64,000 nt of DNA from Bacillota bacterium (GTDB taxonomy: Bacteria; Bacillota; Clostridia; Oscillospirales; Ruminococcaceae), in contig JAEXUW010000005.1 of the NCBI GenBank assembly GCA_023439835.1, forward strand, positions 217,140 to 281,139, written 5' to 3'. The translations under genes and the position numbers were made by a program. Shown here piece by piece: positions 34,638 through 44,007 of this stretch. The notes beneath the pieces are model-generated. The model did no database searches. It saw only the letters and a program-made list of their open reading frames with translations, and was not told the origin of the DNA. How positions within the stretch are numbered: position 1 is the first letter of the stretch; every line of letters starts with the position of its first letter.

Positions 34638-37334
34638 TTATACCCCGCTTTCGCTAATCGGCTTTGTGTCGTGAAGGCTGTTTAAAAGAAGCCTTTTTGA
34701 CCTTCGCTCAAATATCCAGATTATGACGCAGGCAATAACTCCCGCAATTGAAATAAGAATACCCTTAACAAAGTACCCGGGGAAGAATTTCATGGTGACA
34801 GTATGCGTGCCGGGCGGTATCTCTATTCCAATAAAAGCGTATTTCTCCTCTTCAGTTGTGGTTATTTGCTGAATTGGCTTTACAAGCTTAATAGGCTCTG
34901 TTTCTTTTCCGTCAACTTCAATTTTCCAGCCCGTTTCATAAGGAATGGTGGTAAGCATTATTTGATTTTCTGATGCGGTAATATCACCCTTAATATAAGT
35001 ATCTGTGTATTCGGTAATATTCCACTGCCCTTCTTTAAGCTCATTTATCGCCGACTCAAAGGCTGTTTTGTCAAAATAATAGAAAAGCTGGTCCTTCATA
35101 TAGCATTCGTCCTTTGTGACGGTTGTTATAACTGAAATTTCCTCACCCTTTTTGAACTCGCCAAGCTCCATTATTGCGTAGTTATCTCCCTCAAAAAAAG
35201 TTCCTAAAAAGGTGTCATGGTTGAGCCATACATTGACTTCACGCTCATAATTTGATGGGAAAAAGCAGTAAATCATTCCGTCCTCAATGGCAGTCAGCTT
35301 AAATTCAATATGACAGTTGTTCCCCGAAACTGTGGGAACGTACTTTTTATGTGTTCCGACATTAGTAACAGTGCAATTATCATACTCAATATTGTCAATG
35401 TAGACTTTTTTGAAAAACCTCTCATCCTCCTGATTAACCATAATTCCAAGAAGAAGATTCTGCTTTAAAAACGGATCGTCCCCATAGAATCTAAAATCCT
35501 TGATTTCATCATCGACCATATAGCCGATTGAAAGAGCATACGGATTCTCATATACTTCTATACCATTTAAATTAAAAATATAGTCATAGTTATAGTACGG
35601 CTTTTCCTTGTTCATAACGTACTTAATGCCTAGAATTGAATCTGATATCGGTGTCGCTCCCTGATATTTCACATAATGCCCTCTTGAAGTGAAGCCAAGG
35701 TCCTTAAGCGTTTGAATAACAGGTGCGTTCATGGTTGAGCTTGAATGTGATATGCCCTTCATTCCAAAAGCCATAGCGTCATTGACAGTTCTATAGACGG
35801 TCTTGGTCTTTTCCGTTCTGTAAAGAGAACCGTCACGCTTTTCAATTTCAGCCATAACCTCTCTTCCTCTTTCGATATAGCCTTTATAGGAGGTGTATTT
35901 GCTGTAAAGCACATCGCTGTTAATAGAATACAGCGTGTTTAGCGATGACGCAAAAATCTCACCACAGACTAGAAGAAGCACCGCTATTTTCGCATAATTG
36001 CTCCTGCGCTTTTTCGCAAAACAAAGCACCCCAAAATACACACAAGCAATTAAGAACACCGGCCATAAGGTCGTCAGTATGCTGACATGCTTGAAGCTCT
36101 GCGTTTCCAGATACACCAGAAAAACGGCAACTCCAAAAAGTACTCCGCCAACCTCTCTGACAGAAAAGCCCTCAAGATGCTCAAAAGCCTGAGCCGCCAT
36201 AACAATAAGCAGAAAACAGAACATAAATGAATATCTGTAATTAAGCCAGTTTGGAGTTTGAAAGCCGTGCCACGCAATATCAATGACGCTGATGTACATA
36301 CAGAAGAACATTATTATACTGAAAGCACCGTAGGCTGCCTTTTGTTTCATAGTTATATTCTTGTTTAAAAAAAACAGCGGAATTAAAATAATTGTGAACA
36401 CCCCGCTGTATACAACGGGAAGCCCCTCAGGTCTGACAGTATCATATGAAAAAGGAAGCATTTTAGTCAAAAACTCAATCACAGTGAACTTTGTCGTGAA
36501 TTCATATTTAGGCTGTGTGAAATCAAACTTTCCAAGCTTTAGGGAATAATACACAGGAAGTAGAATTATCATGGCACACATGACAGAAACCACTGCACAC
36601 AGCGCAAAGCGAAGTCCCGCCACAACAAGCTCTTCAATCTTTGGGCTGTCTTTTTTTGCAAAGCAATAAAACACAAAATACAATGCCGAAAAAATACCGA
36701 CCATATATCCAATATAAAAATGAGCTATAAACATCAGTGAAAGCGGAATGATAACCGCCAGCTTGCGCCCGTCATCAACCAAAAATTCAATCCCCCTGAC
36801 AATCAAGGGCAAATAAATCAGTCCGTCAATCCACATGGGATTCATCAGCTGAACAACGCAGTATCCCATCAGCGAATAAATAGTTGAGAAAATCAAAACC
36901 GTGAAGATCTTGCTGTTTTTTCTATGCCTAAGGTATATTGCAAATGTCACCGCAGCCGCACCAATCTTACAAAGCTGCATGAGCTCAACCGAGCCACACA
37001 TCATCGCACGTGGAAGAAGCACCGGAATAATCATGAACGGACTGGCAAGATAATATCCTATTATTCCGAACATTTCGCCGGATAAATTCCTGCTCCACGA
37101 ATAAATCAGGCTTGAATCGCCCCATATTGCGTCACGAAGATATTCATAATAATAAACATACTGTCCGTTGAGGTCAAGCACTAAAACAGAGCCACTGCCA
37201 TAAGGATGCACGCCAAAAACCGCATATACCAGATACATAAGGCAAAACGGCACTGCAAAAACAAGCAGATATATTTTTTTCTGTGAAAACCACTGCCACC
37301 TAAGACTATTTTTCATTTTCCGTCTCCTTCTCAC
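34638..37334 (-). CDS. YfhO-family membrane protein
   Basis: An 898-residue integral membrane protein. About 12-13 membrane helices (residues 15-470) are followed by a large extracellular domain, one last helix (GYFVKGILISIAGVIACVIIWIF) and a basic tail. The N-terminal YLVYAVFGVHPYGSGSVLVLDLNGQYVYYYEYLRDAIWG motif and the C-terminal TIPYETGWKIEVDGK ... GIEIPPGTHTVTMKFFPGYF are typical of YfhO. Family members glycosylate or move undecaprenyl-linked sugars onto lipoteichoic acid or similar polymers. It overlaps the GT2 gene, a usual partner. Confidence 0.88.
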   Translation of the reverse strand: MRRRRKMKNSLRWQWFSQKKIYLLVFAVPFCLMYLVYAVFGVHPYGSGSVLVLDLNGQYVYYYEYLRDAIWGDSSLIYSWSRNLSGEMFGIIGYYLASPFMIIPVLLPRAMMCGSVELMQLCKIGAAAVTFAIYLRHRKNSKIFTVLIFSTIYSLMGYCVVQLMNPMWIDGLIYLPLIVRGIEFLVDDGRKLAVIIPLSLMFIAHFYIGYMVGIFSALYFVFYCFAKKDSPKIEELVVAGLRFALCAVVSVMCAMIILLPVYYSLKLGKFDFTQPKYEFTTKFTVIEFLTKMLPFSYDTVRPEGLPVVYSGVFTIILIPLFFLNKNITMKQKAAYGAFSIIMFFCMYISVIDIAWHGFQTPNWLNYRYSFMFCFLLIVMAAQAFEHLEGFSVREVGGVLFGVAVFLVYLETQSFKHVSILTTLWPVFLIACVYFGVLCFAKKRRSNYAKIAVLLLVCGEIFASSLNTLYSINSDVLYSKYTSYKGYIERGREVMAEIEKRDGSLYRTEKTKTVYRTVNDAMAFGMKGISHSSSTMNAPVIQTLKDLGFTSRGHYVKYQGATPISDSILGIKYVMNKEKPYYNYDYIFNLNGIEVYENPYALSIGYMVDDEIKDFRFYGDDPFLKQNLLLGIMVNQEDERFFKKVYIDNIEYDNCTVTNVGTHKKYVPTVSGNNCHIEFKLTAIEDGMIYCFFPSNYEREVNVWLNHDTFLGTFFEGDNYAIMELGEFKKGEEISVITTVTKDECYMKDQLFYYFDKTAFESAINELKEGQWNITEYTDTYIKGDITASENQIMLTTIPYETGWKIEVDGKETEPIKLVKPIQQITTTEEEKYAFIGIEIPPGTHTVTMKFFPGYFVKGILISIAGVIACVIIWIFERRSKRLLLNSLHDTKPISESGV

Positions 37335-38259
37335 CTTTCTCTTTACTTTTAATTATTTCACTCACGATATACCTCGGGCGGTTTTTAATCTCCTCATAAA
37401 TCTTTGAAAGATAGTAGCCGATTATTCCAAGGCTGAACATTATTATACTACTTGTAATAAGCTGAAGTAATATTACAGTAGTGAAACCTTCCTCTGAAGC
37501 TCCCGACAGCTTATTATAAATCGTATTGATTCCTAAAATCATAGCAATAATAAACAGAATTAGTCCAAAGAAGGTTACAAGCTGCATTGGCAGACTTGAA
37601 AATGAAGTAATAGAACTGAACGCATATTTAATCAGCCCTCTTACAGACCATTTTGTTTCACCGATTTTTCTTTCAGGAACCTCAAAATATACCTTTTCAG
37701 TTCTAAACCCGACCCAGCTTGACATTGCCCTGAAAAAAGTCAGCCTTTCAGGCATTTCATTTAAAGCATCAACCACACGCCTGTCCATAAGCTTAAAATC
37801 CGATGCGCCCTTCATCTCAATTCCCGAGCCACTTCTGAGCACTGAATAAAACAGCTTAGCGAATAAGCGATACAGTGCGTTTTCCTTCCCCCTGTCAGAC
37901 TTTCTTGCTTCAACTACATCAACGTCATTATTTTCCCATATTCTATACATTTTAACAATAATCTCTGGCGGATGCTGAAGGTCACAGTCCATAACAACAC
38001 AACAGTCACCCGACGCATATTTAAGCCCGGCAAAAATTGCGCTTTCTTTTCCGAAATTTCGGCTGAAATTAACGGCAACAATGTTTTTGTCACGTTTTGA
38101 AAGCTCACACAGCTTGTCCCATGTTTTATCCTTTGAGCCGTCGTTTACAAAAATAAGTTCAAAATCAATTCCGTTTTCACGAAGAACCGAAGATGTCACT
38201 TCAGCGGTATTGAAAATATTGCCCTCCTCGTTATATGCGGGAATAATTACAGATAACAC
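37306..38259 (-). CDS. Polyprenyl-phosphate glycosyltransferase (GT2, GtrB/DPM1-like)
   Basis: A 317-residue GT2 enzyme. The catalytic domain begins LSVIIPAYNEEGNIFNT, with FVNDGSKDKTW, the metal-binding DCDLQHPPEII and MKGASDFKLMDRRVV. Two C-terminal helices (residues about 230-255 and 265-290) anchor it. It should transfer a sugar from UDP- or GDP-sugar to undecaprenyl phosphate on the inner membrane face, giving the donor used by the overlapping YfhO protein. Confidence 0.9.
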   Translation of the reverse strand: MLSVIIPAYNEEGNIFNTAEVTSSVLRENGIDFELIFVNDGSKDKTWDKLCELSKRDKNIVAVNFSRNFGKESAIFAGLKYASGDCCVVMDCDLQHPPEIIVKMYRIWENNDVDVVEARKSDRGKENALYRLFAKLFYSVLRSGSGIEMKGASDFKLMDRRVVDALNEMPERLTFFRAMSSWVGFRTEKVYFEVPERKIGETKWSVRGLIKYAFSSITSFSSLPMQLVTFFGLILFIIAMILGINTIYNKLSGASEEGFTTVILLQLITSSIIMFSLGIIGYYLSKIYEEIKNRPRYIVSEIIKSKEKGEKETENEK

Positions 38260-38317
38260 TTTTCCATCTCCTCACAAAATAAAAGCCCCCGCTTAGCACA
38301 CAAGGGCATAAAACCAC

Positions 38318-38803
38318 TTATATAAGATTTCGCCTTTTCTTAATTGCAATCGCAGAAATAACCATTAATGCGCCCCCAATTAAAAACGCTAGCTTTAAAA
38401 AAAGCCTGTCCTCTTTAGCTAAATACAACGTGCCGTCACCCGTCAAATAATATACAAAAGGCGATGCCCCTGAAAGTAGCAGTACAATAAAGCCAATCGC
38501 TATCCTTTTAAGAAAGAAGAGCAATGACAGCCCCGAAACAAATGTCACAGCAATATGAAGTGCGAATAAATCAAAAGAGCCCGCATATCTGCTTTCGCTA
38601 AGAAGTGAATTATTAATATCAAGCCTCTTAAAAAAATAATATGCCGAACAACCGAAAAAGACGGCACCGATTAAAAACAATGCCGTCACACATACCTTAA
38701 CAAAACTAGTTTTCTTGTCTGTCGAAAATGACCTGGCACTTTTTCGTTCAAGCGCAGAAAGCTCACTGCTAAGCTTTCTGAACCGGTCATCGTCCTTTCG
38801 CAT
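38318..38803 (-). CDS. Small membrane protein, unknown
   Basis: A 161-residue product with an N-terminal charged helix (RKDDDRFRKLSSELSALERKSARSF) and four membrane helices from residue 32. No enzymatic motif. It sits in the same direction as, and 58 bp from, the GT2/YfhO pair, so it may belong to the same envelope-polymer transcription unit. Not recognised. Confidence 0.55.
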   Translation of the reverse strand: MRKDDDRFRKLSSELSALERKSARSFSTDKKTSFVKVCVTALFLIGAVFFGCSAYYFFKRLDINNSLLSESRYAGSFDLFALHIAVTFVSGLSLLFFLKRIAIGFIVLLLSGASPFVYYLTGDGTLYLAKEDRLFLKLAFLIGGALMVISAIAIKKRRNLI

Positions 38804-38893
38804 AATTACACTCCCATTTTCACTCTTATGAAAAATTATACATATAAATTCCTATATTGTCAATGATATTTTAGCTGTATTGCTGTTTCGCCA

Positions 38894-39766
38894 CTAATTT
38901 TTAAGCGCCTTATTCATAAATTTTTCTGTTGAAATGCCATATGGGCGATTATATCTGTTAAGGTCAAACAAACACTCAGGGTCGCTTGTGATATAGTTTG
39001 GCTTCTCATTGCAATTCAAAAGCGCTTTGAAGCCAATCGATTTAAGAATATCAACAGCTTCACCGCTTGAAAATCCGTACGGGAAGGCATATACTTGAGT
39101 TTTAATTTTGCAATTTTCAAGCAAGGCATTATTAACCTTTATCGTATCCGCAATAAACACATTCTTATAATCAGCAAGGCTTTCCTCCTGAAGTCTAAGT
39201 GCCCCCCTCCTGCCTGTAAGTGAGTGCATATTATAGCTATGGTTAATTATTTCCGCATTTCCACTTTTATTCAGCTCACAAATATCATCCCACGACATAT
39301 AGGCGTATGCAGGATTTTTATCACCCGATTCCGAATACCCCTGTGTATACTGTCCCACTATTGAAAAAACAGCTTTCATATCGTATCTTTTTAGAAGCGG
39401 AAGAACGTACAAATAATTGTTATAGCTTCCGTCATCGAAGGTTATTATAACCGGCTTGTCTGGAAGGGGCACTCCGTCATATACATAGCTTATCAGGTCA
39501 CTGACAAATATGGTGGTGTATCCGTTTTCAGCAAGATAAATAAGGTCTTCTTCTAGTGTAACGGGAGTAATAACATAATCGCCTGTCTTTGTCTCATCCT
39601 TAACTACACTGTGATACATAATGATGGGAACAAAAATTCCGTCATTAGCTTTAAGTGATACTAGTACCGATTTTGATGCCCTGACAGATAATATTATGGC
39701 AATAAGTATTCCAACAATTACGGCAGAAAAAATTGCCGATTTTTTTAACCTAAAGCAACCAAACAT
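38894..39766 (-). CDS. Polysaccharide deacetylase (NodB homology)
   Basis: From the ATG at 39766 (GGGGGGAGG site) the protein has 290 residues: an N-terminal signal-anchor (IFSAVIVGILIAIILSV) and a NodB domain. Metal and catalytic motifs are visible as IMYHSVV, VIITFDDGSYNN (catalytic Asp and metal Asp) and EIINHSYNMHSLTG (the HSxxH-like metal ligands). A late AFPYGFSSGEAV motif completes the fold. It probably deacetylates peptidoglycan or another surface glycan. Confidence 0.88.
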   Translation of the reverse strand: MFGCFRLKKSAIFSAVIVGILIAIILSVRASKSVLVSLKANDGIFVPIIMYHSVVKDETKTGDYVITPVTLEEDLIYLAENGYTTIFVSDLISYVYDGVPLPDKPVIITFDDGSYNNYLYVLPLLKRYDMKAVFSIVGQYTQGYSESGDKNPAYAYMSWDDICELNKSGNAEIINHSYNMHSLTGRRGALRLQEESLADYKNVFIADTIKVNNALLENCKIKTQVYAFPYGFSSGEAVDILKSIGFKALLNCNEKPNYITSDPECLFDLNRYNRPYGISTEKFMNKALKN

Positions 39767-40100
39767 TATAGCCTCCCCCCTCTTATGAATACTATGCAAA
39801 AATGAACAAAATTATTAACTGTGATAATTGCTTAACCTCAAAATTATTAAATGTGGAAACTTTGACAATAATAAAAACTGTTGCATAATCTATGATAATA
39901 TTCAGTTACTAATGTGTAAGGATTAATTTCTGTTTTTAATAAATTTTACATTTTAATGATTTGTTTATTATTTCATTAGATATCACAAAAAGTAACCGGG
40001 AATAGCAACATTTTTAATAATTAATGATGAAAACTATTGCTATTATTTCGAAAAAGTGATATAATGAGAAAAAATTATAGCATATAAGGGGGGGCTAAAT
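39767..40100. other. Intergenic region before the chemoreceptor gene
   Basis: 334 bp of AT-rich DNA between divergent genes. The only structure I can support is the promoter at 40037-40065. The rest has no evident ORF, hairpin or repeat. Confidence 0.4.
40037..40065 (+). promoter_or_regulatory. Promoter of the chemoreceptor gene
   Basis: TTGCTA (40037-40042), 17-bp spacer, TATAAT (40060-40065), about 35 bp before the ATG, which has a G-rich ribosome site (AAGGGGGGG). Confidence 0.75.
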
Positions 40101-42434
40101 ATGAATTCTATTAAAAACAAACTTACCTTATCTGTTTCAGCAATTATACTCGGTGTGGTGATTATTCTGACTATCGTTACCATGTCCTCTATAGCTCTGC
40201 TTAATCAGAAATCATTTGAAGTATTCATTCAGCCACTGGCAGACCAGTGTGCAAACACCGTATCTACATACATTAACAATAAGGTGTCTGAAGCTGAAAC
40301 TACAGTTCAATCTGACACAATTATCAACGCTCAGACTGATGTTGATATTATTTCGTATTTTTATAATGCCGAAGTGGCGATGACAAGTCAGGATTACGCA
40401 TACTTCAAGTCAAATCAAAATCTGGTGGTATCAAACAGCAAACGTGCAGGGGATTATTCTTCACTGGAGATTTTTTCTGAAGCACTTAATAAAAAAGCCT
40501 CTGCTGTGTCTGCCCCCATCACTGACGAAAACGGAAATGTTTATTTTGTAATTGCATCACCGCTTATTGATTCAAAGAGCGAAGTTCTTGGCGTTCTTCT
40601 TATGTCATATGATTATGAGGAGATAAACAACATAGTCAACAATATTGAAATCGGCGATGAAGGACGAGCATATTTAATTGACAGCACTGGTGCGTATATT
40701 ACCAACCAAGATATTGAAGTCATAAAACAGCAAAGCAACCCTATTGAGCTTTCAAAAGCTGACAAGAAGCTTAAAAGCACAGCCACACTTCACGAAACTG
40801 TTATTGAGCAGAAGTCTGGAATAAGTAATTTTGAAAAAGACGGCGTTGATTATATCTCAGGGTTCAGCGCAGTGAGCGAAATGAACGCATTCTTAATTAT
40901 TAGTGCTCCTAAGGACAGCTTTTTCAACACAAATCTTCTGATTCTTTTCTGTGCAGGATTAGGGCTGATAATTATAGCCGGCTCATTCTTCTTTGTTCAG
41001 AATCTTGCGAAGAAAATTTCAAAACCGATAGTCAATACGGCGGAGCGTCTTCGCTCACTTTCTGAAGGTAATTTGACAGACCCAGTTAGCGTAGTGAATT
41101 CAAAGGATGAACTTAACTTGCTTTCCACTTCTCTTGAGGACACTGTCAAATCCCTTAAGAATTATGTCAATATCATAACAAACTCCCTCGTTAAAATCTC
41201 AAATGGTGATCTAACCGACAGAGTTCATGGTTCATTTAAAGGCGATTTTATTAAAATCAAGAGTACCTTTAATGCAATTATTGAATCTTTAATTGATACC
41301 TTCGCAAATATTAATACGGCAGCGGAACAGGTTAATAGCGGTGCCGGTCAGGTTTCAGACGGCTCACAAGCCCTTTCACAAGGTGCAACCGAGCAGGCGG
41401 GCGCTATTGAACAGCTTTCATCAAACATTGCTGATATTTCAGAGCTTATTAAGACCAACGCAAAATCCGCAAAAAGTGCGACAGGGCTGGTTTCTGAAAG
41501 CGTCAAGAGCATTGATTCATGCAACCACGATATGAACGAAATGCTTTCAGCCATGGACGAAATAAACTTATCTTCCTCAGAAATATCAAAAATTATCAGG
41601 GTAATTGACGATATTGCGTTCCAAACAAACATACTTGCACTAAACGCAGCAGTCGAGGCGGCTAGAGCTGGGACAGCGGGAAAAGGCTTTGCCGTTGTTG
41701 CTGATGAGGTCAGGAACCTCGCCGCTAAAAGTGCTGAGGCAGCAAAGCAAACTAATTCCCTTATTGGCAAGTCTATTCAATCAGTTAAGAACGGCTCAGT
41801 AATCGCAAAGACAACCGCAAACGCACTTATGGAGGTTGTGGAGCAGATTGAACAGGTCGACTCGATCGTAAAATCAATCAGTCAGTCCTCAGAGGTTCAG
41901 GCGTCTTCTATCATTGAGATTAATTCCGGCGTTGATCAGATTTCCGGTGTTGTTCAGACAAATACAGCGACAGCCGAAGAAAGCGCAGCGGCTAGTGAAG
42001 AACTTTCAAGCCAGTCACAGCTTCTCAAGAGTATGATTATGAAATTCCGACTCGGCGATAAAGTCAAGCTGTTTGGAAGTAGCAGTTTCGGATCTTCCTT
42101 AGGTGTTTCTTCCGGAAGTGCATACAACTTCGGCGCAACAAAATCAGAGTTCTCATTTAATGATGAGCCTGCTACAGAATTCAAGTTCGGCGGTAACATG
42201 GACGACGAACCGATATCAGAATTCAAGTTCGGCGGTAACATGGACGATGAGCCGAAATCAGAATTCAAGTTCGGTGGCAACTTCGACGATGAGCCGAAAT
42301 CAGAATTCAAGTTCGGTGGTAACATGGACGATGAACCAAAATCAGAATTTAAGTTTGGCGGCAACTTCGACGACGAGCCTAAGTCAGAATTCAAGTTTGG
42401 CGGAGGTTTTGAAGACGACAACGATAAATACTAA
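40101..42434 (+). CDS. Methyl-accepting chemotaxis protein with repetitive C-terminal tail
   Basis: A 777-residue transmembrane chemoreceptor. It has a first membrane helix (about 10-33), a dCache-like extracellular sensor (about 37-275), a second helix (LLILFCAGLGLIIIAGSFFFV), HAMP (KKISKPIVNTAERLRSLSEGNLTDPV) and a long cytoplasmic coiled coil. The signalling tip is DDIAFQTNILALNAAVEAARAGTAGKGFAVVADEVRNLAAKSA. Instead of a normal end it has a tail of six 14-residue repeats (residues 687-770, consensus DDEPKSEFKFGGNM). The tail may act as a flexible tether for CheR/CheB-like partners. The ligand is unknown. Confidence 0.9.
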   Translation: MNSIKNKLTLSVSAIILGVVIILTIVTMSSIALLNQKSFEVFIQPLADQCANTVSTYINNKVSEAETTVQSDTIINAQTDVDIISYFYNAEVAMTSQDYAYFKSNQNLVVSNSKRAGDYSSLEIFSEALNKKASAVSAPITDENGNVYFVIASPLIDSKSEVLGVLLMSYDYEEINNIVNNIEIGDEGRAYLIDSTGAYITNQDIEVIKQQSNPIELSKADKKLKSTATLHETVIEQKSGISNFEKDGVDYISGFSAVSEMNAFLIISAPKDSFFNTNLLILFCAGLGLIIIAGSFFFVQNLAKKISKPIVNTAERLRSLSEGNLTDPVSVVNSKDELNLLSTSLEDTVKSLKNYVNIITNSLVKISNGDLTDRVHGSFKGDFIKIKSTFNAIIESLIDTFANINTAAEQVNSGAGQVSDGSQALSQGATEQAGAIEQLSSNIADISELIKTNAKSAKSATGLVSESVKSIDSCNHDMNEMLSAMDEINLSSSEISKIIRVIDDIAFQTNILALNAAVEAARAGTAGKGFAVVADEVRNLAAKSAEAAKQTNSLIGKSIQSVKNGSVIAKTTANALMEVVEQIEQVDSIVKSISQSSEVQASSIIEINSGVDQISGVVQTNTATAEESAAASEELSSQSQLLKSMIMKFRLGDKVKLFGSSSFGSSLGVSSGSAYNFGATKSEFSFNDEPATEFKFGGNMDDEPISEFKFGGNMDDEPKSEFKFGGNFDDEPKSEFKFGGNMDDEPKSEFKFGGNFDDEPKSEFKFGGGFEDDNDKY
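42159..42410 (+). repeat. Six tandem 42-bp repeats in the chemoreceptor gene
   Basis: In-frame direct repeats encoding N/DDEPxSEFKFGGxM/F. The third and fifth copies alternate Phe with Met at the last position, so copy pairs were probably duplicated together as 84-bp units. Confidence 0.9.
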
Positions 42435-42438
42435 ATTC

Positions 42439-42464
42439 AAACTGCGGAGAAATCCGCAGTTTTT
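42439..42464 (+). terminator. Terminator after the chemoreceptor gene
   Basis: AAACTGCGGA-gaaa-TCCGCAGTTTTT, 10-bp stem with T-run. Confidence 0.88.
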
Positions 42465-42519
42465 CTTTTCGTATGTAAATAACTTTGTCATAATAATGTA
42501 AATTTATGGCGGATAGCTC

Positions 42520-42548
42520 TTGAAGATAAAAACTAAATATGATATACT
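42520..42548 (+). promoter_or_regulatory. Promoter of the CapA-like gene
   Basis: TTGAAG (42520-42525), 17-bp spacer, TATACT (42543-42548), about 45 bp before the ATG. Confidence 0.7.
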
Positions 42549-42593
42549 CAGTATATAATATTATTTTGCCGAAACGGCAGAACGGAGTAATAT

Positions 42594-43877
42594 ATGAGAC
42601 GGTTAATTTCACTCTGCCTGACATTTATTTCTCTGACATTATTGGCTTCCTGCTCCAAAATCAATACAATACATACAAACTTATCGTCTGATTCATCTCA
42701 AACAGACTCTGCGTCTTCTACAGCAGTATCTGAAGTGACTCATGATATTCCGATAATACCGATTGAAAACAATAACGCTGAACTTTCCTCCGACAAGTTA
42801 ATACGCATTGCATTTGGCGGTGACACCTTCATGGATATGGTTTTTGCCGAATATTCCGACCTTTATGGTGTTGACTATCCTTGGAGTGATATTGCACCGG
42901 TTTTCAACAACTCAGATATCGGCTTTGTTAATCTTGAAACCAGCGTTAGCCGAAACGGTGAATCGTTAAAGCGTGAAGGCTATGGATTTCGGACAAGCCC
43001 GGATAAGCTTGAGGGATATAAAAATGCGGGTATTTCAATTGTTTCGGGCGCAAACAATCACATTCAGGACTATGGCGCCATATCGCTGACCGATACCATG
43101 AAGCATCTTGATACATATAAAATTTCATACACGGGAATCGGTAACAACCTTGGCGAAGCACGACGTCCCGTCTTTTTTGAAAGCGAGGGTATCCGTGTCG
43201 GTTTTCTTGCTTATACTGAAATTATTCCTTTTCAGAGCTGGACGGCTACCGATAATACAGCCGGCTTTTGTGGAATTACAAACGAAACGCTTCCTTTATA
43301 TCTTGAAGATATAAAAAAATATGACGCACAGTGTGATATTCTTATAGTGTCTGTTCATTGGGGTATTGAGCATACACAGAAAATCACTAACTATCAGCAG
43401 GAGCTTGCGCATAAATTCATCGACAGCGGTGCCGACATGATATTGGGGCATCACCCACATGTTCTTCAGCCGATTGAATTTTATAAGGAAAAACCAATAT
43501 TTTATAGCCTTGGTAATTTGCTGTTTTTAAAGCAGGACGATTTTGCGGGAAGAACAGCGGTTTTCAGAGCGGAATTCAACAAAGACGGCTTTGTATCAGC
43601 GAAAATGTTCCCCGTATATATCAAAGCTTGCAAGGCAAATATGCTTTCTGAGGACTCACTTTTATACAATAACATTTTAGCAAACATGTCTGAAATTTCT
43701 GCTCAATTCGGTACGGGAATTTCAAAATACGGTGAAATTACACCCTTCCCATGTGATAATCCGCCTGTATATATTAAAGAGCCTGACGATAGCTCCGACA
43801 ATTCAGGCGATAACCAAAACAGCTTCCCAGATATCGAATACAACAACCTCCCCGAAACAGTCGACCTCTATGAGTAA
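42594..43877 (+). CDS. CapA-family lipoprotein (metallophosphatase fold)
   Basis: A 427-residue lipoprotein with signal peptide and lipobox (LTLLASC, Cys at about residue 20), a Ser/Thr-rich linker and a CapA/PgsA metallophosphatase-like domain: IAFGGDTFMDMVF, VNLETSVSR, SGANNHIQDYG, IVSVHWGIEHT, DMILGHHPHVLQPIEFY and IFYSLGNLLF. In Bacillus, CapA is needed to make or anchor poly-gamma-glutamate. Here there is no capB/capC, so a role in another surface polymer is possible. The C-terminus is acidic. Confidence 0.88.
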   Translation: MRRLISLCLTFISLTLLASCSKINTIHTNLSSDSSQTDSASSTAVSEVTHDIPIIPIENNNAELSSDKLIRIAFGGDTFMDMVFAEYSDLYGVDYPWSDIAPVFNNSDIGFVNLETSVSRNGESLKREGYGFRTSPDKLEGYKNAGISIVSGANNHIQDYGAISLTDTMKHLDTYKISYTGIGNNLGEARRPVFFESEGIRVGFLAYTEIIPFQSWTATDNTAGFCGITNETLPLYLEDIKKYDAQCDILIVSVHWGIEHTQKITNYQQELAHKFIDSGADMILGHHPHVLQPIEFYKEKPIFYSLGNLLFLKQDDFAGRTAVFRAEFNKDGFVSAKMFPVYIKACKANMLSEDSLLYNNILANMSEISAQFGTGISKYGEITPFPCDNPPVYIKEPDDSSDNSGDNQNSFPDIEYNNLPETVDLYE

Positions 43878-44007
43878 AATATTATCAACATATTCAGACA
43901 AATATATTTAAAACTCTTGCTTTTTCCTAAAAAAAATGGCACAATATTATAATACGGTACTAATTAATAATCAGAAATTATTTCACCACAGAAAGGATAT
44001 TTAATTT

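Noticed and set aside
41954..42421. 155-codon minus-strand frame with SSSxLPPNLNSD repeats
   Set aside because: Antisense of the repetitive chemoreceptor tail; the plus-strand frame is clearly the real one.
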